Assembly: GCA_946886255.1 (NCBI GenBank)
Contig: CAMPIG010000211.1
Location: forward strand, 1-8,205
Reading direction: 5' to 3'
Origin: an uncultured Cellvibrio sp.
Lineage (GTDB): Bacteria; Pseudomonadota; Gammaproteobacteria; Pseudomonadales; Cellvibrionaceae
Length of the DNA: 8,205 nucleotides
Position 1 is the stretch's first letter. Every line of letters starts with the position of its first letter. A model generated the notes under the pieces. The model ran no database searches. It saw nothing but the letters and a program-made list of their open reading frames with translations, and was not told the DNA's origin. Below, piece by piece: positions 1 to 6,179 of the stretch. A program made the position numbers and the translations under genes.

Positions 1-48
1 GGAGATCATTACCCATATGCATTAGCTGACTTGGTTAAAGGAAAATGA
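1..48 (+). CDS. 3' end of an upstream gene (partial), possibly the ATPase partner of the HNH gene
   Basis: Frame 1 is open from the window edge and gives the C-terminal tail GDHYPYALADLVKGK followed by TGA at 46-48. That stop overlaps the ATG of the next gene (45-47) as ATGA, the usual sign of translational coupling. Too little is visible to assign a family. HNH proteins like the one downstream are commonly partnered by an AAA/ABC-type ATPase (PtuA in Septu), so an ATPase is the expected identity. That is inference from context only. Confidence 0.6.
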   Translation, partial: GDHYPYALADLVKGK

Positions 49-689
49 TTAGGTTAAAAAAAATTGATATACCCAAAGTCCTTGAAATTAATTTTCAAAA
101 ATGGACAAGTAATATTCTTGCCAAGCTGCAAAGAGGTGAGCAATTATCCAATTCTGATAAGGGACATTACAATCATAAAGAAATAAAAGAAGCATTAATA
201 TTAGAAACAAATGAAAAGTGCGCTTATTGCGAAAGCAAGTTGCGTCATATTGCATATGGTGATATTGAGCATATAACACCTAAGGTGGATAGTCCTGAGT
301 TATGGTTTAAATGGGAAAATCTCACACTGGCTTGCGATATTTGTAATACGAATAAAGCGAGTAAAAATGGCATTATAGATCCCTATGTGAATAACCCAGA
401 TGAAGAAACTTTTTTTTGTGGTTCCGTGATATTCCCTATTCCCGGTAATGATTGCGCATCTTTATCTATACGGGAGTTGGATCTTAATAGGTCTGAGTTG
501 ATAGGGAAAAGACAGGAAAAAATTGAAAATCTATTTAGGCTTTTAGAGGTGATTGCAAGAACAGAAAACCCACGTCTTAAGGAAATTCTTTCGGCGGACT
601 TCAACATGGAATTAACTTCGGATAAGGAGTATTCGGCTTTAGCCAAGTCAGTTAAATTAATTGCAACGACCAAAGGACTTTTAGTTTGA
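45..689 (+). CDS. HNH endonuclease, PtuB-like (Septu-type defence effector)
   Basis: A 214-residue protein with a zinc-supported HNH nuclease core. CxxC pairs lie at C59/C62 and C97/C100. The catalytic stretch DIEHITPK (73-80) carries H76 next to E75, and the motif closes with WENL (90-93) and CNTNK (100-104). This arrangement of CAYCE, IEH, NLxLAC and CNxxK is typical of HNH proteins encoded beside ATPases, such as PtuB of Septu, where the ATPase is thought to gate DNA cleavage during phage infection. The length is normal for that group. The start is fixed by the ATGA overlap with the preceding gene. A purine-rich AAAGGA at 37-42 lies close before the ATG, so coupling probably matters more than a free ribosome site. 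The remainder (about 110-214) is helical and not diagnostic. The HNH call is firm. The Septu assignment depends on the unseen upstream gene. Confidence 0.85.
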   Translation: MIRLKKIDIPKVLEINFQKWTSNILAKLQRGEQLSNSDKGHYNHKEIKEALILETNEKCAYCESKLRHIAYGDIEHITPKVDSPELWFKWENLTLACDICNTNKASKNGIIDPYVNNPDEETFFCGSVIFPIPGNDCASLSIRELDLNRSELIGKRQEKIENLFRLLEVIARTENPRLKEILSADFNMELTSDKEYSALAKSVKLIATTKGLLV

Positions 690-800
690 TGTGGCTATAG
701 AACCTTGAAATTTTTAATGTTAAATCTACTGTAAATTTTGGGATTAGTTTTATAACTACTATCGGGATTAAGACCCCATTCTAGGAAGATATATTGTTCA

Positions 801-824
801 GTTCCGGGGACAGTTTACTTAATT
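801..824. mobile_element. Remnant end resembling REP-associated tyrosine (Y1) transposase elements
   Basis: The sequence begins GTTCCGGGGACAGTTTACTT and continues into AATT. From memory, the reverse complement (AAGTAAACTGTCCCCGGAAC) is frequent next to IS200-like Y1 transposase genes in gammaproteobacteria. No transposase reading frame is present here, so at most this is a footprint or a short non-autonomous copy. The assignment rests on recalled similarity, not a search. Confidence 0.4.
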
Positions 825-828
825 CAAT

Positions 829-912
829 GTCCGCTTTTGCCGTTATGCGACGTAAAGGACTTTGGGTTCTATCGCAGATAGCGTGAAGGTCTCCTCCGAG
901 CCCAAAGCGGAC
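829..912. repeat. Imperfect inverted repeat bounding an 84-bp structured element
   Basis: GTCCGCTTTTG at 829-839 is complementary to CCAAAGCGGAC at 902-912 at 10 of 11 positions. A third related copy, GGACTTTGGG, lies at 858-867 and can also pair with AGCCCAAAG (899-907). A second nested set is AAGGTC (886-891) with GACCTT (910-915). ATCGCAGATAG (871-881) pairs with CTATCTGTGCGAT (933-945) across a 2-base bulge. Alternative folds compete, as in REP/BIME-like elements. The GTCCGCTTT core recurs in degenerate form elsewhere in the window. Confidence 0.55.
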
Positions 913-1033
913 CTTTATATCTTTGTGCGGTTCTATCTGTGCGATGGTCTTGGGGAAAATGCTTATAGAAAATCAATACGCAAATCCCTATTTCATGTGA
1001 TATGTACATCATTAACAGAGACGTAGTCACTCT

Positions 1034-2038
1034 ATGAAAAAAGTTAACACCGATTTGCTTCAAGTAGGAGATATTATTCTTACTACATCCACTCAAAAAA
1101 CTAGTGCGCTAATTCGAAAGGTGACCAATAGCGATATTTCACATGCGATGATTTGCGTGGCTCGTGGGTCTGTCATGGACTCAACAAGTGAGGGTGTGCA
1201 GGCCAGAAATATTCAGAAAATGTTTTATAGTGACGATAGCGCAATCTATGTTTTGAGAGCAAAAGAGGCGCTTTCCCCCTCAGCCCTTGCAAAAATAGTA
1301 GAGTACGCAAGAAGCTCTACCGGAACATCTTACAGTAAGGCTGAGGCTGCTGCTGTTGTGACTGGAAATGGCCTGAAAATGGGTAGCGCTAAACAGTTCT
1401 GCTCTAGAATGGTAGCAAGAGCGTATGATTCAGCAGGAATAACATTGGTTAATAATGTAGATTTTTGTTCTCCCGAGGATCTGAAAAACTCCGATGCTTT
1501 GATAAAAATCGAGCCATCTTGGCTTATTGTTTCTACTGAAGAAAGAGATGCAATGAGCAAGCAAGAAGATACGACCATGGGCATGCGAGGTGTAACTGAA
1601 GATCTTTTAAGAAGAGTGAGAGTTCTTGACAAAAAAATTGAAAACCTCAATGACATCGACGATTTATTGATAGCATGTGCGGAACTGGATATACAAATTT
1701 CAGAATCTTTTACTTTATCTGGATATTTGGACTACTGGAAAATTGACGTATCACGCTTTCCCTGGCGTTACGATCCATTGTTAATGGTTCAGCTTTACCA
1801 TTCAACTTCTGAAAAAGAAGATCTAATCAAATATTGTAGGGATACGCTTGCAGATCATGAGGCCGGTGCTTTTTCTCACTGGGATAAGAATGCGAAGGGT
1901 TATGCAGAAAAGAACCGGATTTATCCAAGAAGAACATTTGAATTGCTTTCTAATCTCTATATGAAGCTGAGCTTTAACCATAACGAGCGCATAAGATCGG
2001 CCAGAATATTGTTAGGTGTTTACGGATCAAACAACTAA
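1034..2038 (+). CDS. Permuted NlpC/P60 (YiiX/C92-like) enzyme with unknown C-terminal region
   Basis: A 334-residue protein. Residues about 8-165 match the circularly permuted papain-like fold (YiiX/YebB, peptidase C92 type). LQVGDIILTT (9-18) is followed by the histidine strand ISHAMI (35-40, H37). A substrate-side strand SVMDSTSEGVQ lies at 46-56. The cysteine helix QFCSRMVARAYDSAGI (121-136) carries the likely nucleophile C123, and CSPEDL (145-150) is the usual closing segment. In permuted members the His precedes the Cys, as here. Known relatives are amidases, peptidases or acyltransferases acting on cell-wall or lipid substrates. There is no signal peptide or membrane helix, so the protein is probably cytoplasmic. 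Residues about 185-334 form a mostly helical region that I do not recognise. Only a weak purine stretch (GAGACG, 1017-1022) precedes the ATG. The Mrr-like gene starts about 91 bp downstream on the same strand. Confidence 0.7.
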   Translation: MKKVNTDLLQVGDIILTTSTQKTSALIRKVTNSDISHAMICVARGSVMDSTSEGVQARNIQKMFYSDDSAIYVLRAKEALSPSALAKIVEYARSSTGTSYSKAEAAAVVTGNGLKMGSAKQFCSRMVARAYDSAGITLVNNVDFCSPEDLKNSDALIKIEPSWLIVSTEERDAMSKQEDTTMGMRGVTEDLLRRVRVLDKKIENLNDIDDLLIACAELDIQISESFTLSGYLDYWKIDVSRFPWRYDPLLMVQLYHSTSEKEDLIKYCRDTLADHEAGAFSHWDKNAKGYAEKNRIYPRRTFELLSNLYMKLSFNHNERIRSARILLGVYGSNN

Positions 2039-2129
2039 TTTAAAATCTCTCTCGAAATAAATGTGTACCTATTTAATGCACCAATAATGAAACAAGTGTT
2101 GCAGTATTAATTAACTATAAGGAATGGGT

Positions 2130-3143
2130 ATGGGAGCCATATGGTTTGAGAAGCAAAATTTTGCTGATCACTTGCATGAAATAATTGGCTACAAATCGGG
2201 TGTTGCAGCATCAATTGAGCACATGTGTGATTTGTTAAGTGGAACAGGATTTGATGACAAGATAATTCAATCTGAACACCACGGACTGCGAATAAGATCT
2301 GAAGATTATGATGCACTGTATTACAAGTTATTACATGGTGTCGGAGTGACTGAGCGGCCGTTAGATGGAATATTTGAATTATTTAAAGTGGCCAGGGAGA
2401 TCGAAAGAAAAAAAGGTTTAGAGTTTGCTAAATCCATTCAAGAAATTTATGGCCGACATATGGAAATTGAAACCAAAAAGGCTAGGCAAAGCGGATTAAA
2501 GGTATGGAGCCCGGAAAAAATGATCAAGGAAACTGCTAAAGTACATGGCGCAGCGGGTTTAGACGCGATTATGCTACTGATACGGGCTTATGATGATTTG
2601 ATTAAGCATAGCCCAAGAACATCAATGAGGTTTCATGAATACTCAAATATTATAAACTTGTCAGACCTCTTTCAGCAGCACAATCCATCTGTGGCGTCAG
2701 GTGATTTTCTTGATCAACGCTTTCTAGATTTTCTCGCAAACAATACCGGTAAGTTAGGTGAAATTCATTGGAGAAAGTTTGAAGAGTTGACGGCTGAGTG
2801 TTTCAAGCGATTTGGTTACATCGTTGAATTGGGCCCTGGAGCCAATGACGACGGTGTTGATATGCGAGTGTGGGATGAGGCCAAGGAGGGAACTCCCAAA
2901 TTTATCGTTCAATGTAAGAGAACAAAATCCAAAATTGAAAAAGTGACAATTAAAGGACTATACGCTGATGTGCAGCATGAAGGATGTGAGCTTGGCGTGT
3001 TAGTGACATCATCGGAGCTCAGTGTTGGTGCTCGTGCAACTATAGAAGCTCGGAGCTATCCTGTAGAAGAGGTAAACCGAGGAAATATAATAAAGTGGTT
3101 GAGCGTGCTTAGAACACCTGGCACAGGTATTGTGCGCTTATAA
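2130..3143 (+). CDS. Mrr-type PD-(D/E)xK restriction endonuclease with novel N-terminal domain
   Basis: The C-terminal part, about residues 212-328, is an Mrr_cat domain. WRKFEELTAECFKRFGY supplies the first helix with its acidic residues. NDDGVDMRVW carries the metal-binding Asp, and FIVQCKR gives the Q-x-K form of the second half-motif. LGVLVTSSELS and the ending IIKWL are also usual for Mrr nucleases. Such enzymes cut DNA, often modified DNA, in the cytoplasm. The N-terminal 200 residues are largely helical, with a charged stretch at about 90-120, and match nothing I know; target sensing is a reasonable guess. Two in-frame ATGs exist, at 2124 and 2130. AAGGA at 2118-2122 is one base from the first but seven from the second, so 2130 (337 residues) is preferred. 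No partner methylase is visible, which fits a type IV-like enzyme. Confidence 0.82.
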   Translation: MGAIWFEKQNFADHLHEIIGYKSGVAASIEHMCDLLSGTGFDDKIIQSEHHGLRIRSEDYDALYYKLLHGVGVTERPLDGIFELFKVAREIERKKGLEFAKSIQEIYGRHMEIETKKARQSGLKVWSPEKMIKETAKVHGAAGLDAIMLLIRAYDDLIKHSPRTSMRFHEYSNIINLSDLFQQHNPSVASGDFLDQRFLDFLANNTGKLGEIHWRKFEELTAECFKRFGYIVELGPGANDDGVDMRVWDEAKEGTPKFIVQCKRTKSKIEKVTIKGLYADVQHEGCELGVLVTSSELSVGARATIEARSYPVEEVNRGNIIKWLSVLRTPGTGIVRL

Positions 3144-3181
3144 AAACTAGCCTTTTAGATACAAACCTACCTATCAGTCCT

Positions 3182-3220
3182 GTGATCCACTGTAATCTCT
3201 ACGGTCAGAAGGTGGATTAC
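3182..3220 (+). repeat. Hairpin between the Mrr and DUF3800 genes
   Basis: GTGATCCAC (3182-3190) and GTGGATTAC (3212-3220) pair over nine positions with one G-U wobble, leaving a 21-base loop. GTAATC (3192-3197) can instead pair with GATTAC (3215-3220), so two exclusive folds exist. There is no T-run, so this is not a standard terminator. It lies 39 bases after the Mrr stop codon. Confidence 0.4.
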
Positions 3221-3313
3221 TGTGCAGCTTCCTTCTTGGCTGCTTAACGTCCACTCTTGGCCGAAGGTGGTAGATGTGCCCGAAGCAGAGTTGGAGTGGT
3301 AGTGAATTTATGG

Positions 3314-3325
3314 GCAGATATCTGC
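3314..3325. repeat. Perfect 12-bp palindrome GCAGATATCTGC
   Basis: A perfect dyad centred in the gap before the DUF3800 gene, about 66 bp ahead of its ribosome binding site. It could be a binding site for a dimeric regulator of that gene. No second copy exists in the window, so the role is open. Confidence 0.4.
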
Positions 3326-3379
3326 GCCTTATTTATATCTGGCAAGAGTTTAGCTAATGGCATTGTTAAATTACAACAT

Positions 3380-3393
3380 GGAGTCGAATTATT
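3380..3393 (+). promoter_or_regulatory. Shine-Dalgarno GGAG with ATT as the inferred start codon
   Basis: GGAG (3380-3383) is followed after seven bases by ATT (3391-3393), in frame with the DUF3800 protein directly before its conserved N-terminus. An out-of-frame ATG at 3378 overlaps the GGAG and opens a 13-codon frame that ends at a TGA at 3414-3416 or in the stop cluster just after it. It could act as an upstream regulator or be chance. Confidence 0.5.
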
Positions 3394-4551
3394 ATCAAAA
3401 CTCTAGCGTTCATTGATGAATCGGGAAACACGGACTTAGATACATCTAAATTGGATGTGTCTAAGTATTTCATCGTGTGTGCCGTAATTATAGATGATGG
3501 TCAATTTGATTCGTTACGGCATGAAGTTGATATTATTCGAAAAAAATATTTCCAAAATGGCGAAATTAAATCGAGCAGTGTTAGGGATAGAGATGGTCAT
3601 GCCCGCCGTATAAAAATACTTGAACGTATACTGGAATTGGATTTCAAGTTTTACGCAGTGGCTGTGGAAAAGGAAGCTTTAAAACGTGATGGTGGATTCC
3701 AGTATAAAAGGTCATTTTTAAAATTTATAAATGGCCTGCTATATAAGCAATTGTTTGAAAATTATCCGAGCATTACGGTTTTCGCTGACGAGCATGGTGG
3801 GGATGAATTCAAACTAAGCTTTCAGACATATATAGAAAAGAACCACAAGCCAGATCTATTTTGGGACTCCGAATTAAACTTGGTATCAAGTCACGATAAT
3901 TTATTGGTTCAGTTGGCTGATTTTCTTGTTGGTACAATTGCTAAAGTTTACGAAAGCAAGTCCAATCCGGCTCTCCTGGAGAGTTATAGAGCATTACTTA
4001 AGACCAAGGCATTGGATCTAAAAGAATGGCCAACCAAGCATCAGGCATACTTCGAACCCGATAAAATTAGTAAGGAGTATGATCGCTTTATTCACTCTCA
4101 CGCTCTTTCTAAAGCTGAAATTTATATAGAACAGCACCGTAAATTTAATGACGAAGAAACAAAGCTGCAAGTATGTGTTTTAAGTCATCTGGTGTTCAAT
4201 AGTCGACTATTGCCCGATGACGGCTATATAGCAACTAAGAGCCTGCTAGAGCATTTAGAAAACTGTGGCTTCAGAGGCGTTTCAGAGCAAGCTATTAGAT
4301 CCCAGATCGTGGCAAAATTAAGGGATAAGGATGTGATAATAGCCAGCTGTAATCAGGGTTACAAAATACCTAGTAGCTATTCAGATCTCTTTGACTTTGT
4401 AGAGCGGGTAAACAGTCTAGTTCTTCCTCTTTTGGAGCGTCTTAATAAAGCCAGGAATAGTTATATAGTAGCTAGCAAGGGAGGCGTGGATTTGCTAAAG
4501 GGGGTTGAGTATCCAGAGTTGGTTGAGTTCTTACACATTCTCAATAAATAA
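3391..4551 (+). CDS. DUF3800 putative nuclease with C-terminal winged-helix-like tail; probable ATT start
   Basis: Counting from 3391 the protein has 386 residues. The DUF3800 signatures, an RNase H-like fold with metal-binding acids, appear in order: FIDESG (7-12), GEIKSS (57-62), FADEHGGDEF (131-140) and QLADFLVG (174-181). Residues about 250-330 look like a small winged-helix or helical DNA-binding unit, ending in a helix-rich tail. The first conventional start codon is TTG at 3451, but that would remove the invariant DESG motif. The frame is open back to a TAA at 3367-3369 and contains no ATG or GTG before DESG. GGAG at 3380-3383 lies seven bases before ATT at 3391, giving a protein starting (M)IIKTLAFIDESG. 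ATC at 3394 is a second option. Alternatively a single-base change destroyed an ATG and the gene is decaying. The family is often found near defence genes; its biochemical activity is not established here. Confidence 0.78.
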   Translation: MIKTLAFIDESGNTDLDTSKLDVSKYFIVCAVIIDDGQFDSLRHEVDIIRKKYFQNGEIKSSSVRDRDGHARRIKILERILELDFKFYAVAVEKEALKRDGGFQYKRSFLKFINGLLYKQLFENYPSITVFADEHGGDEFKLSFQTYIEKNHKPDLFWDSELNLVSSHDNLLVQLADFLVGTIAKVYESKSNPALLESYRALLKTKALDLKEWPTKHQAYFEPDKISKEYDRFIHSHALSKAEIYIEQHRKFNDEETKLQVCVLSHLVFNSRLLPDDGYIATKSLLEHLENCGFRGVSEQAIRSQIVAKLRDKDVIIASCNQGYKIPSSYSDLFDFVERVNSLVLPLLERLNKARNSYIVASKGGVDLLKGVEYPELVEFLHILNK

Positions 4552-4552
4552 C

Positions 4553-4641
4553 TTAATAAGCCGCTCCAGTGTTACAGCTGGCGCTCAAACATTAACAGAA
4601 AAGTCACTTCGTCCCAGCCGTAGATGAGCGCGGCGTTAATG
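4553..4641. repeat. Structured intergenic element with paired ends (weakly attC-like)
   Basis: AAGCCGCTC near 4558-4566 is complementary to GAGCGCGGC (4626-4634), imperfectly, and the flanks TTAA and GTTAA continue the pairing. Inside, GCTCCAG (4563-4569) pairs with CTGGCGC (4578-4584) around an 8-base loop with one mismatch. CATTAAC (4590-4596) is the exact complement of GTTAATG (4635-4641). The element starts directly after the DUF3800 stop and ends 43 bp before the next start. The position and size would suit an integron recombination site, but the terminal 7-mers do not match the consensus. Confidence 0.35.
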
Positions 4642-4683
4642 ACCTCTCTTGGCCGATTACTGACTTCGCCTTATGGTAACGCA

Positions 4684-5172
4684 ATGAAATATTTAATTTT
4701 TATAGCTATTATGCTGATTAGTATTTATTCATCAGCGCAAGCATTGTTTGCGGAAGCAAATTTTTCAGATTCGCAGTTTTCTGCTTTGGTGAACAATGTA
4801 GGCCTAAAAGAAGCTAAGGAACAACCATTCTATACTGGATTTAAACTTTATTCGGCTAAGTTGGAAGTAGTTGATGTTTATTACGGCAATTTGAAACCTG
4901 ACTCGATGATCGATATAAATTTATATGTAAGCTACCTAGGATTAAAAAATACACTTGAGGCGATGGCTGGAAATTACATACTTAGTTTCTGTCAGTCCAA
5001 GTCTGGTATCTTTTATACCAATAGAGATTTTCTGATCATAAATGCCAACCCAGTTAATATCGCCGAGTTTGAGCGGCTTAGGAAAGAGGGTTCAAATTTT
5101 GATGGTAATCACGACTGCGTCTCTACAAACTATCGTGCTTTGAATCCAGATAATAACCTTGATCAGGAATAG
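4684..5172 (+). CDS. Small exported protein of unknown function
   Basis: A 162-residue precursor. MKYLIFIAIMLISIYSSAQA is a clear Sec signal peptide, with cleavage likely after SAQA (20) or ALFA (23), so the mature protein of about 140 residues should be periplasmic or secreted. The rest looks like a small beta-rich domain with KLEVVDVYYGNLKP, a strand GNYILSFC and two cysteines (FCQ and HDC) that could form a disulfide. The phrase V-V-D-V-Y-Y-G-N-L followed by a GxYxLxF strand is faintly reminiscent of bacterial NTR/TIMP-like secreted domains, but this is a guess. An in-frame ATG 60 bases upstream (4624) would place 20 extra residues before the signal peptide and lacks a ribosome site, so 4684 is preferred, although its own ribosome site is weak. 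The family is not recognised. Confidence 0.65.
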   Translation: MKYLIFIAIMLISIYSSAQALFAEANFSDSQFSALVNNVGLKEAKEQPFYTGFKLYSAKLEVVDVYYGNLKPDSMIDINLYVSYLGLKNTLEAMAGNYILSFCQSKSGIFYTNRDFLIINANPVNIAEFERLRKEGSNFDGNHDCVSTNYRALNPDNNLDQE

Positions 5173-5381
5173 CGATGCCGATTTCCCAATCTACTTAAAG
5201 GCATATAAAAAGCGTGTGTATTAGCAACATTTTCTAGCTATTAATCTTTATTAAAGTTTGTCCGATTTTTGTCGAACATTGTAGTCGTGCCCAAAGCGGG
5301 AATGGGTTAGAGAACTTCACCAAATAGAAAAAATAGTTAATTGAACCGCTTAATTAAAAGCAATCCAGGGTGGACTTTCTC

Positions 5382-6044
5382 ATGATTGTACTTGGTGTAC
5401 CCGCAATAGACGAAATATGGCAGGCCATCGACTACGAAGTCACGTGGCTGCATGGTCGCTGGTCCATTTATCGACAGCTCTACGGAACTAACGAGGGGCG
5501 CGTTGAAATCCTGAATCGCTCTGCCGGTACATTCGCGAGCATGCTCCAAGACGTATTGCTTGACGATGTGCAGTTAGGATTAGCGAAACTTGGGGACCCA
5601 GCCACTTCACGTATTAAAGGAGGCACCGTCGTCGAGAACCTGACACTTGAAAACCTTTGTCAGTCAGTAATAGCTACCGGCGCTTTGCAGGCCAAATTGC
5701 CGTCACTTTTATCCGCATACAATGCTGCCTGTGCTGATGTTAGAGATAGACGCAACAAGCGTATTGCTCACTTTGATTTGCATACTATGCTGGGATCAAA
5801 TGTGTCTATAAGCGGTCCTTCCCGCGCGGAAGTCGAAGCCGCTTTAGCGGCATTGCGGGGCATAATGAACTGTATTTGTTTGCACTTCACCAATAGCCAA
5901 ACTGGCTACGAGCACATCATGTTAGACAGTGATGGAGACAGTCTTATTGCTTTACTAAGGAGAGGACTTCGCTACCAAGACTTGGTCATTGACGGAGCAA
6001 TCTCGCCTGATGATCTTCGCTCCAGCAAATGGGGGAAGGATTAA
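5382..6044 (+). CDS. HEPN protein, AbiU2-like (possible abortive-infection RNase)
   Basis: A 220-residue protein resembling the AbiU2 type of HEPN domain. The sequence FASMLQDVLLDDVQLGLAKLGDP forms the characteristic helix before LTLENLC. The HEPN catalytic motif DVRDRRNKRIAHFD follows, with R-N-x4-H spacing centred near residues 124-130. The C-terminal YEHIMLDSDGDSLIALLRRGLRYQDLV segment is also usual for the group. HEPN enzymes of this kind are metal-independent RNases used in phage abortive infection and toxin systems; AbiU2 is named after a lactococcal Abi locus. AGGGTGG (5367-5373) lies about eight bases before ATG 5382, favouring that start. An in-frame GTG at 5370 would add four residues. 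No antitoxin is adjacent. By eye the gene is more GC-rich than its neighbours, suggesting a separate origin. Confidence 0.75.
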   Translation: MIVLGVPAIDEIWQAIDYEVTWLHGRWSIYRQLYGTNEGRVEILNRSAGTFASMLQDVLLDDVQLGLAKLGDPATSRIKGGTVVENLTLENLCQSVIATGALQAKLPSLLSAYNAACADVRDRRNKRIAHFDLHTMLGSNVSISGPSRAEVEAALAALRGIMNCICLHFTNSQTGYEHIMLDSDGDSLIALLRRGLRYQDLVIDGAISPDDLRSSKWGKD

Positions 6045-6136
6045 CAGCCATTTCCTCAAGCTCTGGGCTTTTATAGATATTTCCTGAAAACTGGCGCCGA
6101 AATACTTTTTCATTAGAGAGATTCAATTATTCTCAA

Positions 6137-6160
6137 CTTCCGCTTTGGTCGAAAGATTCC
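6137..6160. repeat. Degenerate copy of the TCCGCTTT / CGAAAG intergenic motif
   Basis: TTCCGCTTTGGTCGAAAG lies between the convergent HEPN and endonuclease I genes. CTTT and AAAG can form a short stem. It resembles the GTCCGCTTTTG arm at 829-839. There is no T-run on either strand, so it is not a convincing terminator. Confidence 0.35.
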
Positions 6161-6179
6161 CATGAGTCTATCCAAAACC

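Larger units (their letters stand above)
690..1033 (+). other. Non-coding gap with mobile-element remnant and nested inverted repeats
   Basis: This 344-bp stretch has no credible gene. It holds a 24-bp sequence resembling the ends of REP-associated transposase elements (801-824) and a block of inverted repeats (829-947), both listed separately. The first 100 bases are AT-rich and unstructured, with no T-run hairpin after the HNH gene. No convincing promoter for the gene at 1034 was found. Confidence 0.6.

Noticed and set aside
383..673. 96-codon minus-strand frame opposite the HNH gene
   Set aside because: It is antisense to a well-supported coding sequence with no motif of its own.
869..1096. 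75-codon minus-strand frame across the gap and the start of the permuted papain-like gene
   Set aside because: It overlaps the inverted-repeat block and a supported gene start, and its translation has no domain character.
1330..1656. 108-codon minus-strand frame
   Set aside because: It lies wholly antisense to the region carrying the catalytic cysteine of the permuted papain-like enzyme and has no independent support.
3378..3419. ATG at 3378 as the DUF3800 start
   Set aside because: It is out of frame with the DESG-containing frame and runs into stop codons after about a dozen codons. Using it would need a frameshift for which no slippery sequence is seen.
690..5370. Integron cassette array formed by the co-oriented single genes
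   Set aside because: Only one gap (4553-4641) has attC-like pairing, its end boxes deviate from RYYYAAC and GTTRRRY, and the other gaps share no such site. No integrase is visible.
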